DNA of 64,000 nt from Methylotenera_A sp049687015 (GTDB lineage: Bacteria; Pseudomonadota; Gammaproteobacteria; Burkholderiales; Methylophilaceae): positions 1 to 64,000 of the forward strand of contig JBAVIP010000050.1 in NCBI GenBank assembly GCA_049687015.1, written 5' to 3'. The notes under the pieces are model-generated. The model did no database searches, was not told where the DNA came from, and was given only the letters and a program-made list of their open reading frames with translations. The translations under genes were made by a program, and so were the position numbers. Shown piece by piece: positions 9,491-17,797 of the stretch (position 1 is its first letter; the number at the start of each line of letters is the position of its first letter).

Positions 9491-10798
9491 ATGCACCCAC
9501 ACCAACGCACTTTATCAAGCGCAACACGCCTTAATATGCATCGCTTAATCATATTGCGCTGGGTGGTGATGGTTTCCCTCGGTTTGGTGATCTTCGGCTT
9601 ACAGCTCGCATCTATCCCTTTACCTGTTTTACCTTTATCATTTGCCATTGCAGCGCTGGGTTTATTAAATATCATCGCGTGGTGGCGCTTAAAGCAAACG
9701 CAGCAGACCACAGAGCGCGAATTACTTATACAGCTTTTGGGCGACATTGCCGCTTTTTCCGCACTTTTTTATTTTAGCGGCGGCTATAGCAATCCATTTA
9801 TCTGGATGTATTTACTGCCCATTACGGTGGCTGCGGTAGCTTTGCAAGCCCGTAATGCCTGGTTGATTGCTGGCTTGAGCATTGCTTGTTATACCTTGCT
9901 TATCTTTTATCACATACCACTCTCGCACTTACATATGCATGACCACAGCGGCATGCAAGGAAATATGCATTTTGACATTCATTTAGTCGGCATGTGGCTG
10001 GGCTTTGTGGTGAGTGCGATTATTGTGGCGATTTTTATCACCCGCATTGGACAGAATTTGCGCGATTATGATAAAAAAATTGCTGAAGTACGAGAAAAAG
10101 CGCTTGAAAGCGAACGTATGCTGGCATTGGGAACGCTCGCCACTAGTGCTGCGCACGAGCTGGGCACGCCACTTGCAACTATAGCAGTAGTAAGCAAAGA
10201 ACTGTCGCAGGAATTGAAAAACCAGCCAGAAGCTTTGCAGCAGCTTGAGATATTGCGTACACAAATCTCACGCTGCAAAGAAATTTTATCTTCTATCACC
10301 CGCAATGCAGGGCAAAACCGCGCGGAGGCCGGCCAAGGCTTGCCCCTGCGTGATTTTTTAGAGGATGCCATTCAACGCTGGCGGGACACCCAGCCTGCTA
10401 CCGAGTTGATTGTATCCATGCCTTCAACTGCGCATAGTCCGCATATTTTTATGGACAGGACATTGACACAAGCCATACAAAACTTGCTGGATAACGCAGC
10501 TGATGAATCCCCAGAGCGCGTGCTCTTTAACGCTGAATGGGATGATAAATTGCTAAAGATTCAGATTCGGGACTTTGGCAATGGGCTGAGCATCGAAACA
10601 AAAAAACAACTAGGTACACCATTTTTTACCTCCAAGAATGAGGAAGGCATGGGACTGGGTGTTTATTTAACACAAACCACACTGGCACGCTATGCTGGCG
10701 AGCTGAGCCTGAGCAATCATCCCGATGGCGGCGTAATGACCAGTGTAAGGTTGCCTCTTGAAAAATTGCTTGTAGAAAAATTGAAAGTTTCTAAATGA
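9491..10798 (+). CDS. regB: redox sensor histidine kinase RegB/PrrB
   Basis: A 435-residue inner-membrane histidine kinase of the RegB/PrrB/ActS family, which senses respiratory or ubiquinone redox state. The N-terminal half holds about six hydrophobic segments, with GGYSNPF (97-103) matching the conserved quinone-binding motif. The H-box LGTLATSAAHELGTPL contains the phospho-acceptor H222, and Cys262 in SRCKEIL matches the redox-active cysteine region of RegB. A HATPase domain with GxGxG-type motifs follows. The ribosome-binding site at the ATG is weak; an in-frame ATG at 9536 is an alternative. It overlaps regA by four bases (ATGA), so the pair is co-translated. Confidence 0.93.
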   Translation: MHPHQRTLSSATRLNMHRLIILRWVVMVSLGLVIFGLQLASIPLPVLPLSFAIAALGLLNIIAWWRLKQTQQTTERELLIQLLGDIAAFSALFYFSGGYSNPFIWMYLLPITVAAVALQARNAWLIAGLSIACYTLLIFYHIPLSHLHMHDHSGMQGNMHFDIHLVGMWLGFVVSAIIVAIFITRIGQNLRDYDKKIAEVREKALESERMLALGTLATSAAHELGTPLATIAVVSKELSQELKNQPEALQQLEILRTQISRCKEILSSITRNAGQNRAEAGQGLPLRDFLEDAIQRWRDTQPATELIVSMPSTAHSPHIFMDRTLTQAIQNLLDNAADESPERVLFNAEWDDKLLKIQIRDFGNGLSIETKKQLGTPFFTSKNEEGMGLGVYLTQTTLARYAGELSLSNHPDGGVMTSVRLPLEKLLVEKLKVSK

Positions 10799-11358
10799 AC
10801 ATTATGAATACTGAGGAAAAACCTTCGGAAAAACCTACGCTGCTTTTAGTAGATGATGACGAGGAATTCTTGAGCGTACTCGCCCCAGCCATGAAAAAAC
10901 GCGGCTTCTTGGTTACTACAGCGAATAGTGCGGAAAGCGCTTTCGAGCTTGCCAAGCAAGATGCGCCAGAATATGCCTTAGTAGATCTTAAAATGTCAGG
11001 AAACTCCGGCCTGGTGCTGGTGCGCCAGCTCGCAGGCCTCAATGCGGGTACACGCATTGTCGTGCTCACTGGCTTTGCCAGCATTACTACTGCTGTAGAA
11101 GCCATTAAGCTTGGTGCGACACATTATCTTGCCAAACCTGTAGATGCTGACGAGATCGTCGCGGCATTCAAAAAAGAATCCGGCGATGCAGAGGTAGAAT
11201 TAGCCACTAACCCACTGACAGTGGACCGCCTGGAATGGGAACATATTCAACGCGTGCTAGCGGAGCATGGTGGCAATATTTCGGCTACGGCAAGAAGCCT
11301 TAATATGCACAGACGCTCATTGCAACGCAAATTAAGCAAGAACCCAACTAAAAATTAG
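10795..11358 (+). CDS. regA: response regulator RegA/PrrA
   Basis: A 187-residue DNA-binding response regulator, partner of RegB. The receiver domain has the acidic pocket LVDDDEE, phospho-acceptor D64 in LVDLKMSG, the LTG switch and the AKP lysine. The C-terminus has the Fis-type helix-turn-helix of the RegA/ActR family (TARSLNMHRRSLQRKL), which is nearly invariant across that family. It lacks the AAA+ domain of NtrC regulators, as expected. The family controls genes for respiration, carbon fixation and redox balance. A likely operator lies upstream of regB at 9389-9403. Identification is secure; targets here are unknown. Confidence 0.95.
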   Translation: MNIMNTEEKPSEKPTLLLVDDDEEFLSVLAPAMKKRGFLVTTANSAESAFELAKQDAPEYALVDLKMSGNSGLVLVRQLAGLNAGTRIVVLTGFASITTAVEAIKLGATHYLAKPVDADEIVAAFKKESGDAEVELATNPLTVDRLEWEHIQRVLAEHGGNISATARSLNMHRRSLQRKLSKNPTKN

Positions 11359-11366
11359 GAGCCAAT

Positions 11367-12320
11367 ATGGCGGCAGGCAGTTTACTCACGCTTTTAGACG
11401 ATATCGCAACAATACTGGATGATGTTTCGGTGATGACCAAAGTCGCCGCCAAAAAAACCTCCGGCGTGCTGGGCGATGATTTAGCGCTTAATGCGCAGCA
11501 AGTTTCCGGTGTGCATGCAGAGCGCGAGCTTCCGGTGGTATGGGCAGTGGCAAAAGGCTCATTCATCAACAAGTTGATATTAGTGCCGACTGCACTGGCG
11601 ATTAGCTACTTCATCCCATGGCTAATCACACCGCTGCTAATGGTTGGCGGCGCTTATTTGTGTTTTGAAGGTTTTGAAAAAATCGCACACAAATTCTTGC
11701 ATAGCGCGCATGAAGATGTAGCACATAATGCTGCACTAGCCGAAGCCATTGCGGATGAAAAAGTGGATCTAGCCGAACTGGAAAAAGAAAAAATTAAAGG
11801 CGCAATTCGTACTGATTTTATATTGTCAGCAGAAATTATTGTGATTGCTCTTGGTTCTGTAGCAGGGGTAACGGCGACCTTTAGCAAACAAGTCGCCGTT
11901 GTTTCGTTGATTGCGATCATTATGACGGTAGGGGTATACGGCCTGGTAGCCGGCATAGTTAAGCTGGATGATCTTGGCCTGCGTTTAATGCTAAAAAAGG
12001 GCAAAAGTTTTTATAGGCAACTGCAGCGTAAAACTGGCGAAAAAATACTGAGCTTTGCACCATATTTAATGCGCACCTTGTCGGTTGTCGGCACAGCCGC
12101 CATGTTTATGGTAGGTGGCAGTATTGTCGGCCACGGCGTACCCGCTTTACATCATTTTAGTGAGCATGTCGCCGAAGTTATGCGAAGTTTACCAATAGTT
12201 GGTGGTGTGTTATCTATCATATCGCCGATTTTAGTCGATGCAATTATTGGCTTGATTGTGGGTGTGATTTGCGTTGCGATGTTTGAACTTGGCAAGAAGT
12301 TTTTAGCAAAAAAACGATGA
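11367..12320 (+). CDS. yedI: DUF808 family inner-membrane protein (YedI-like)
   Basis: A 317-residue membrane protein of the DUF808/YedI family. The N-terminus is characteristic (LLTLLDDIATILDDVS, then KVAAKKTSGVLGDDLALNA). Hydrophobic segments lie at about 70-100, 155-175, 180-205, 235-255 and 280-305. Biochemical function is unknown in the family. It starts 8 bases after regA with a good ribosome-binding site (AGGAG), so it may be co-transcribed with regBA; a role under redox control would be speculation. It ends 16 bases from the convergent DUF1905 gene. Confidence 0.9.
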   Translation: MAAGSLLTLLDDIATILDDVSVMTKVAAKKTSGVLGDDLALNAQQVSGVHAERELPVVWAVAKGSFINKLILVPTALAISYFIPWLITPLLMVGGAYLCFEGFEKIAHKFLHSAHEDVAHNAALAEAIADEKVDLAELEKEKIKGAIRTDFILSAEIIVIALGSVAGVTATFSKQVAVVSLIAIIMTVGVYGLVAGIVKLDDLGLRLMLKKGKSFYRQLQRKTGEKILSFAPYLMRTLSVVGTAAMFMVGGSIVGHGVPALHHFSEHVAEVMRSLPIVGGVLSIISPILVDAIIGLIVGVICVAMFELGKKFLAKKR

Positions 12321-12336
12321 AATTTTTTACTAAAAG

Positions 12337-12648
12337 CTACATACTAATTTCTAGCGTCACTTTTACGGTGTCGCCTGCCACTATTTTTTCTTTTTTTCGC
12401 GCTTCCGCTTTAATCGGCAAGATGTAAGCATCCGCTTTAGAATGCGGAAAAATTGAAGTCTGCCGCGTAGTACTACCGATGGTCACCAGCACGCGCACAG
12501 CGCCCCAACCACGCCGTTTACCTTGCAAGTTTTCACTAAAAAATTTGATTTCTTCCGATTTATCTTTCGGCAAAGTAATAAAGTGCCAAGCACCCTTGCC
12601 TTGCCACAACCAGCACTTTCCGGTGAAAGTGAAACTTAAATCCAGCAT
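12337..12648 (-). CDS. DUF1905 domain protein
   Basis: A 103-residue protein of the DUF1905 family, recognised from WLWQGKGAWHFITLP and the later pattern GWGAVRVLVTIGSTTRQTSI. The family is a small predicted beta-barrel of unknown function. The frame is open further upstream to 12684, but family members start just before the beta-strand LDLSFTFTG, so the ATG at 12648 was chosen. It starts three bases after the stop of the sulfite-oxidase-fold gene and is probably the last gene of the murJ-ribF-ileS-lspA run. Confidence 0.8.
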   Translation of the reverse strand: MLDLSFTFTGKCWLWQGKGAWHFITLPKDKSEEIKFFSENLQGKRRGWGAVRVLVTIGSTTRQTSIFPHSKADAYILPIKAEARKKEKIVAGDTVKVTLEISM

Positions 12649-12650
12649 GG

Positions 12651-13295
12651 CTATTCGTCGTCGCTGAAGCGCTGCTCCAGCCAAGGGTCGGCCTCGTTAT
12701 GGTAGCCGCGCACTTCCCAAAAGCCTGGTCGGTCAAACTCGTGCAGCTCGATGGCTTTGAGCCATTTAGCGCCTTTCCAAGCGTATCTTTTTGGCACCAC
12801 CATGCGTACCGGCCCGCCATGTGCGGTGGTAAGCGGGCGGCCAAGCACACTATGCGCAACCATCACGTCATCGTCTAACAAGGCTGCCAAATCAAGGTTG
12901 GTCGTGTAGCCATCATAGCCATGCAGAGTGGCGAATTTAGCCGTTTCTCGCGGTGCCGCCAGCACCAGCAAATGCTGCGCCTTCACACCCACCCAATCCA
13001 TATCCAGCCTGCTCCAGCGCGTGACACAGTGAAAATCTGAAACACAGGTGGTTTGTGGTAATTGCTGAAACGCTTCCCAATCCAGATTCAACTCGTTTTC
13101 TACCAAGCCGTAAATACGCAACTTCCAATTGGTTTTGTTGATATCAGGCAGAATGCCTAAATCCAAAATAGGGAAATTTTTTACTTCAGTTTGTCCGGCA
13201 GGCACGCGAACGTTTTGATTGATTTTGCCAGCCGAATTGCCTTTTTTGGCGATGGCAATTTTGCCTGCAATGAGTTTTTTCCAATCCGGCACCAC
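12651..13295 (-). CDS. sulfite-oxidase-fold molybdopterin oxidoreductase (cytoplasmic)
   Basis: A protein of about 214 residues in the sulfite oxidase/YedY molybdopterin superfamily (COG2041 type). The molybdenum-ligand cysteine is recognisable as C90 in DFHCVTRWSRLDMDW, and the C-terminal half has the family's HGGPVRMVVPKRYAWKGAKW segment. No Tat or Sec signal is present, unlike MsrP/YedY, so it is probably cytoplasmic. The substrate is unknown. Two adjacent GTG codons could start it (13295 or 13292); the second is 5 bases from a strong GAGGAGG and is slightly favoured. It lies 24 bases after lspA in the same operon. Confidence 0.85.
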   Translation of the reverse strand: MVPDWKKLIAGKIAIAKKGNSAGKINQNVRVPAGQTEVKNFPILDLGILPDINKTNWKLRIYGLVENELNLDWEAFQQLPQTTCVSDFHCVTRWSRLDMDWVGVKAQHLLVLAAPRETAKFATLHGYDGYTTNLDLAALLDDDVMVAHSVLGRPLTTAHGGPVRMVVPKRYAWKGAKWLKAIELHEFDRPGFWEVRGYHNEADPWLEQRFSDDE

Positions 13296-13319
13296 AACCT
13301 CCTCGAACCATCTGAGTGC

Positions 13320-13796
13320 TTATCCGCTATGTTTTGGGGTTTTAAAACTGTCCAATAATAACAAAGCAACCCCCACGCTAATCGCGCTATCTGCCACATT
13401 AAACGCTGGCCAATAATGATTGTTAATATGAAAATATAAAAAATCAACCACATAGCCCAATGTAATGCGGTCATATAAATTACCAAGCGCGCCGCCTAAT
13501 ACTAAGGCCAAGCTGAAACAAAAAAGTTTTTGATCACTGTATTTTTTAATTAAGTAAGTAATCACTATCGCCGCAGTGATTGAAATTACTGCAAAAAACC
13601 ATTTTTGCCAGCCACCTGCATCATTCAAAAAACCAAACGCTGCACCTTCGTTGTGAAAATGCACCAAATCAAAAAAACTGGTTATTGTTATGTGCTCGCC
13701 ATAAACAAATGCGCCTTGTATCAGGTGCTTAGTGTACAAATCCAGCACAATGACGATTGCGCTGATGCTCAACCATTTTAAGAATTGTGTATTCAT
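13320..13796 (-). CDS. lspA: lipoprotein signal peptidase
   Basis: Signal peptidase II, an inner-membrane aspartyl protease that removes signal peptides from prolipoproteins. The 158-residue length and four hydrophobic segments are standard. Family motifs are seen: HNEGAAFGF, GGALGNLYDR, and the catalytic aspartates D118 (YVVDFLYF) and D136 (FNVADSAI). It follows ileS on the same strand, the conserved ileS-lspA order, but here a hairpin-forming repeat (13807-13877) separates them. Several lipoproteins in this window (BamC, the phoR-linked lipoprotein, the 59-residue lipoprotein) would be its substrates. Confidence 0.97.
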   Translation of the reverse strand: MNTQFLKWLSISAIVIVLDLYTKHLIQGAFVYGEHITITSFFDLVHFHNEGAAFGFLNDAGGWQKWFFAVISITAAIVITYLIKKYSDQKLFCFSLALVLGGALGNLYDRITLGYVVDFLYFHINNHYWPAFNVADSAISVGVALLLLDSFKTPKHSG

Positions 13797-13806
13797 TAAA
13801 ACTCCG

Positions 13807-13877
13807 TCATTCTGAGCGAGGCGAAGAATCTAGTTTTTTGTATCATTGCTCTGGATTCTTCGCTTCGCTCAGAATGA
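13807..13877. repeat. REP-like inverted repeat between ileS and lspA
   Basis: Two 24-base arms (13807-13830 and 13854-13877) are reverse complements with one mismatch, separated by 23 bases. The arm begins TCATTCTGAGCGAGGCGAAG. This sequence type is a common intergenic repeat in many bacterial genomes. In the transcript it would form a long hairpin between ileS and lspA and could alter mRNA stability or partly terminate. It has no run of T after the stem on the minus strand, so it is not a standard terminator. Confidence 0.75.
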
Positions 13878-13901
13878 TAGAAAAGAAAAGTAGCAAACTT
13901 T

Positions 13902-16865
13902 TTAAGCATATTTTCTCGGCTCGCCTTCACCAAACAAATTGCTTACACAACGTCCACAAATACTTGGATGATCTGCATGTGAGCCAACGTCTGCGCGGTA
14001 ATGCCAGCAGCGGTCGCATTTCTTGTTCGTAGAAGCTTGAACTGACACGCCCATGGTTTCCAAGCCAGAAACTAACGAACTGTTAAACTCAGTGAGCGCC
14101 TGTAAAGTTGCTTTTGATGTAATCATCACAAAACGTAAATCTTCAGCAACATCCTCTATAACACGATAAGTAGCTTCATCCACATTTATGGTAATTTCAG
14201 CTTGTAATGATGAACCTACTTTGCCCGCTGAGCGCAAAAATTCTATTTCTTTCATTACCCTAGCGCGTAAATTACGAATCGTTTCCCACTTAGCTTTTAA
14301 GCTGCTTTCATATTCCGCATAATGTTGCGGCGTAATCACATCTTCTGCCTTCGACCAATCGTGCAGAATCACAAAGTCTTCAGCATTTGGGTTGAGTGTT
14401 TGCCAAATTTCTTCTGCTGTGTAACTCAAAATCGGTGCCATCAAACCTGCCAACACTTGTGTGATTTTTAGCAACACAGTCTGGGCGGCGCGGCGGTCAT
14501 GTGAGGCTTCAGCATTGGTGTATAGGCGGTCTTTAAGAATATCCAAATAAAACGCGCCTAAATCTTCCGCACAGAAATGTTGTAACGCTTGCGCCACGCG
14601 GTGTAGCTCGTAACCATCATAGGCAGCGCGACATTCCACTGATAAATCGTGAAGCACACCCAGCGCATAGCGATCAATTTCAAGCAATTTGTCATACGGC
14701 ACGCTTTGTTTGCTCGCGTCAAAGTCCGCCACGTTGGCCAATAAAAAGCGTAAGGTATTGCGAATTTTACGGTAGCTGTCTGCCACGCGTTTTAGAATCT
14801 CATCAGAAATCGTGAGTTCGCCTGAGTAATCAGTAGAAGCTACCCACAAGCGTAGAATATCTGCACCATAAGTATCCATCACCTTTTGCGGCGCAACCAC
14901 GTTACCTTTGGACTTGCTCATTTTGTGGCCAGAACCATCCACCACAAAACCGTGTGTCAATAAAGCATCGTATGGTGCACGGCCATCAATCGCACAGCCT
15001 GTAAGCAAGCTTGATTGAAACCAGCCACGATGCTGGTCAGAGCCTTCTAAATACAAATCTGCAGGATAGGCAAGTTCAGGCCGACGTTTTAAAACAGCCG
15101 CATGCGTTGCACCTGAATCAAACCAAACATCTAGCGTATAAGTGACCTTTTTATATTGATTATTAACTGCCCTGGAAACCGCACTGGTATTGTCTTGCAG
15201 GAAGGCATCTTCATCCAAACTAAACCAAGCTTCTACACCACTTTTTTCAACTAATAACGCAGCGGCCTCTAACAAATCTGCAGTCTGCGGATGCGGGTCG
15301 CCCGTTTCTTTATGCACAAAAAATGGCATTGGCACGCCCCAGTTGCGCTGGCGCGACACGCACCAGTCTGGGCGGTTCTTGATCATCGCCTCTAGGCGAG
15401 CACGACCCCAAGCCGGGAAAAACTCGGTAGCGTCCACCGCTTTATTGGCATATTCGCGCAGACTGATTCCCACCGCGTCTTCTTGATACATCCCTATAAA
15501 CCATTGGTGCGTGGCCAATTGCATTAACGGCGTTTTATGGCGCCAGCAGTGCGGAAAGCTGTGATTCAAGCGTGCACTGGCAAGCAATGTGCCGTTTTCT
15601 TGCATTACGGCCAAAATCACTTTATTCGCCTCTTGGCGATTGAGGCCGCGAATAGCTGCAAGCTCAACCAAATCGCTAGTGAAAAATTTGCCATCTCCCC
15701 CAATCAGTACTCGCGGTTTTTCATTTGGGAAATTCTCGCGCATCACCAACCAGTCATCATTACCGTGAGCTGGGGCAGTATGGACTAAGCCTGTTCCTGC
15801 CTCTGTGGTGACATGTTCGCCGCAGATGATAGGTACTTGGCGGTTGTCGAATGGGTGATGTAACTGAAGACCTTTTAACAAATTGCCTGCTACTTTCCCT
15901 ACAATCTCCCGAGTAGTTGCGCCATATTTTTTAAGCAATGGTGGACAGGCTAAATCGTCCTTATCTTCTTCAGTTAACTCTGATTTAGAGATGACTATTG
16001 GAGCCATTGCGGTAGCAAGAATAAACAAACCTTTATCTGTGTGATATAACCCATACTCTAGCTCTGGATTTACCGAGACTGCTTGATTCGCGGGTAATGT
16101 CCATGGAGTAGTTGTCCAAATCACTGCATAAACATCATTGTCTTTTACATACTTATCGAACAAGCGCTCACTTAGACCAAGGACTTTACATAAAGTAGTG
16201 TTGTCCACCACTTTAAACCCCACATCAATCGCTGGAGAGCTAACATCTTCATACTCAACCTCAGCCTCTGCCAATGCAGAACCACAATCCACGCACCAGT
16301 GCACGGGCTTGCTGCCTTGGTACAGATAGCCGTTTTCATAAATCTTGCCGAGTGCGCGCATGATGTCGGCCTCAGTCTTAAAATCCATCGTTAAATATGG
16401 GTTATCCCAGTCGCCCAGCACGCCCAGGCGGATAAAGTCTTTTTTCTGCTTTTCTACTTGCTCGGCGGCATAGGCACGGCAGAGTTCGCGGAACTTGGCA
16501 GGCGCAATGTTTTTACCATGATTTTTTTCTACTACCAGCTCAATCGGTAGGCCGTGGCAATCCCAGCCCGGCACGTAAGGCGCATCAAAACCGCTCATGG
16601 TTTTGGCTTTAACGATAATGTCTTTGAGGATTTTATTCACCGCATGACCGATATGTATATCGCCATTCGCATACGGCGGGCCATCGTGCAGAATGAATTT
16701 TTTGGCGCCTTTACGTGCCTTGCGAATACGCTCATAGAGCTTCTTGTCCTGCCATTGTTTTAACCATGCAGGCTCGCGCTTGGCCAAATCACCGCGCATG
16801 GGGAAGCTGGTTTCAGGCAGGTTTAATTTATATTTATTTTGTTCTTTATTAACGTCTTCGGTCAT
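13902..16865 (-). CDS. ileS: isoleucyl-tRNA synthetase
   Basis: Class I aminoacyl-tRNA synthetase charging tRNA-Ile in the cytoplasm. The 987-residue protein has the HIGH signature (GDIHIGHAVN), the KMSKS loop (GHKMSKSKGNVV), the editing domain with TTPWTLPANQAV, the tryptophan-rich QRNWGVP segment and a C-terminal zinc finger (CDRCWHYR ... CGRC). It is about 50 residues longer than the E. coli enzyme as I recall it, because of modest insertions; nothing is missing. It is preceded by ribF after 10 bases, the common ribF-ileS-lspA arrangement. Confidence 0.98.
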   Translation of the reverse strand: MTEDVNKEQNKYKLNLPETSFPMRGDLAKREPAWLKQWQDKKLYERIRKARKGAKKFILHDGPPYANGDIHIGHAVNKILKDIIVKAKTMSGFDAPYVPGWDCHGLPIELVVEKNHGKNIAPAKFRELCRAYAAEQVEKQKKDFIRLGVLGDWDNPYLTMDFKTEADIMRALGKIYENGYLYQGSKPVHWCVDCGSALAEAEVEYEDVSSPAIDVGFKVVDNTTLCKVLGLSERLFDKYVKDNDVYAVIWTTTPWTLPANQAVSVNPELEYGLYHTDKGLFILATAMAPIVISKSELTEEDKDDLACPPLLKKYGATTREIVGKVAGNLLKGLQLHHPFDNRQVPIICGEHVTTEAGTGLVHTAPAHGNDDWLVMRENFPNEKPRVLIGGDGKFFTSDLVELAAIRGLNRQEANKVILAVMQENGTLLASARLNHSFPHCWRHKTPLMQLATHQWFIGMYQEDAVGISLREYANKAVDATEFFPAWGRARLEAMIKNRPDWCVSRQRNWGVPMPFFVHKETGDPHPQTADLLEAAALLVEKSGVEAWFSLDEDAFLQDNTSAVSRAVNNQYKKVTYTLDVWFDSGATHAAVLKRRPELAYPADLYLEGSDQHRGWFQSSLLTGCAIDGRAPYDALLTHGFVVDGSGHKMSKSKGNVVAPQKVMDTYGADILRLWVASTDYSGELTISDEILKRVADSYRKIRNTLRFLLANVADFDASKQSVPYDKLLEIDRYALGVLHDLSVECRAAYDGYELHRVAQALQHFCAEDLGAFYLDILKDRLYTNAEASHDRRAAQTVLLKITQVLAGLMAPILSYTAEEIWQTLNPNAEDFVILHDWSKAEDVITPQHYAEYESSLKAKWETIRNLRARVMKEIEFLRSAGKVGSSLQAEITINVDEATYRVIEDVAEDLRFVMITSKATLQALTEFNSSLVSGLETMGVSVQASTNKKCDRCWHYRADVGSHADHPSICGRCVSNLFGEGEPRKYA

Positions 16866-16875
16866 GGCTTGTTTC

Positions 16876-17793
16876 TTAATCTTGGCTCTTAAAATCTTGC
16901 TTTTTAAAATAAGTTCTTGCTACTTCTATATCTTGTGCAATCTGAGCTTTCAACGCTTCTAGATTTTCAAATTTCATTTCTTGGCGGATTTTATGCATAA
17001 ACTCTACATGCACATGCTTGCCATATAAATCACCATTGAAATCAAGCACATGCACTTCCAGCAATAATTTTGGTACACCTGCAATAGTTGGGCGCACACC
17101 TAAATTAGCCACAGAATTCAAACCATCCAATTTTACCGCATAAACGCCCGTTAAGGCTGGCCGCTCGTGCCGCATGTGAACATTGGCGGTAGGAAACCCT
17201 AGCTGCCGTCCTCGCTTGGCGCCATGCACGACTTTGCCGCTGATGCTGTAATTGCGGCCTAACAGCTGCTTGGCTAAATTCAAATCACCGTTTGCCAGCG
17301 CTTTACGCACAAGTGTGCTTGATACACGATCACCATCCAAATTAACCTGCGCCAGGCTGATTAAATCAAATCCATTCGCTTGAAAATCGGCTGTAGTGCC
17401 CATGCGCTTGGCGCCAAATTTAAAATCCTCGCCCACCAATATTGAGGTTACATTCAGTTTCTCGTGCAGAATATTTTGCATGAAATCTTGCGCGCTGATT
17501 ACAGCAAAGCGTAGGTTAAACGCACAAACAAACACTTTTTCTACACCAAATTCTTCAAACCGCTCCAGCTTTTCGCGCAAGTTGCAAAGTCGTTCTGGCG
17601 CATTTAACGGAGCAAAAAACTCGCGTGGATGCGGTTCGAAAGTCATCACTGCCGGTGTTAGATTTTTGGCTCTTGCGGCTTCAATCAAGCGGCTCAACAA
17701 GGCTTGATGACCCAAATGCATGCCATCAAAATTACCAATCGCTAGCGCTAACGGCTCACTTGGATTTGTGGGGAAATGGCGAAATACTTGCAT
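16876..17793 (-). CDS. ribF: bifunctional riboflavin kinase/FAD synthetase
   Basis: Makes FMN from riboflavin and then FAD. The 305-residue length is typical. The N-terminal FAD synthetase domain has the nucleotidyl-transferase motif GNFDGMHLGHQ and SSTLVRKALANGDL. The C-terminal riboflavin kinase domain has GRQLGFPTANV and GVYAVKLDG. It starts four bases after the murJ stop and ends 10 bases before ileS, so it belongs to the murJ-ribF-ileS-lspA transcription unit. Its FMN supports the flavin-dependent rsx complex and other enzymes in the window. Confidence 0.97.
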   Translation of the reverse strand: MQVFRHFPTNPSEPLALAIGNFDGMHLGHQALLSRLIEAARAKNLTPAVMTFEPHPREFFAPLNAPERLCNLREKLERFEEFGVEKVFVCAFNLRFAVISAQDFMQNILHEKLNVTSILVGEDFKFGAKRMGTTADFQANGFDLISLAQVNLDGDRVSSTLVRKALANGDLNLAKQLLGRNYSISGKVVHGAKRGRQLGFPTANVHMRHERPALTGVYAVKLDGLNSVANLGVRPTIAGVPKLLLEVHVLDFNGDLYGKHVHVEFMHKIRQEMKFENLEALKAQIAQDIEVARTYFKKQDFKSQD

Positions 17794-17797
17794 GTAA

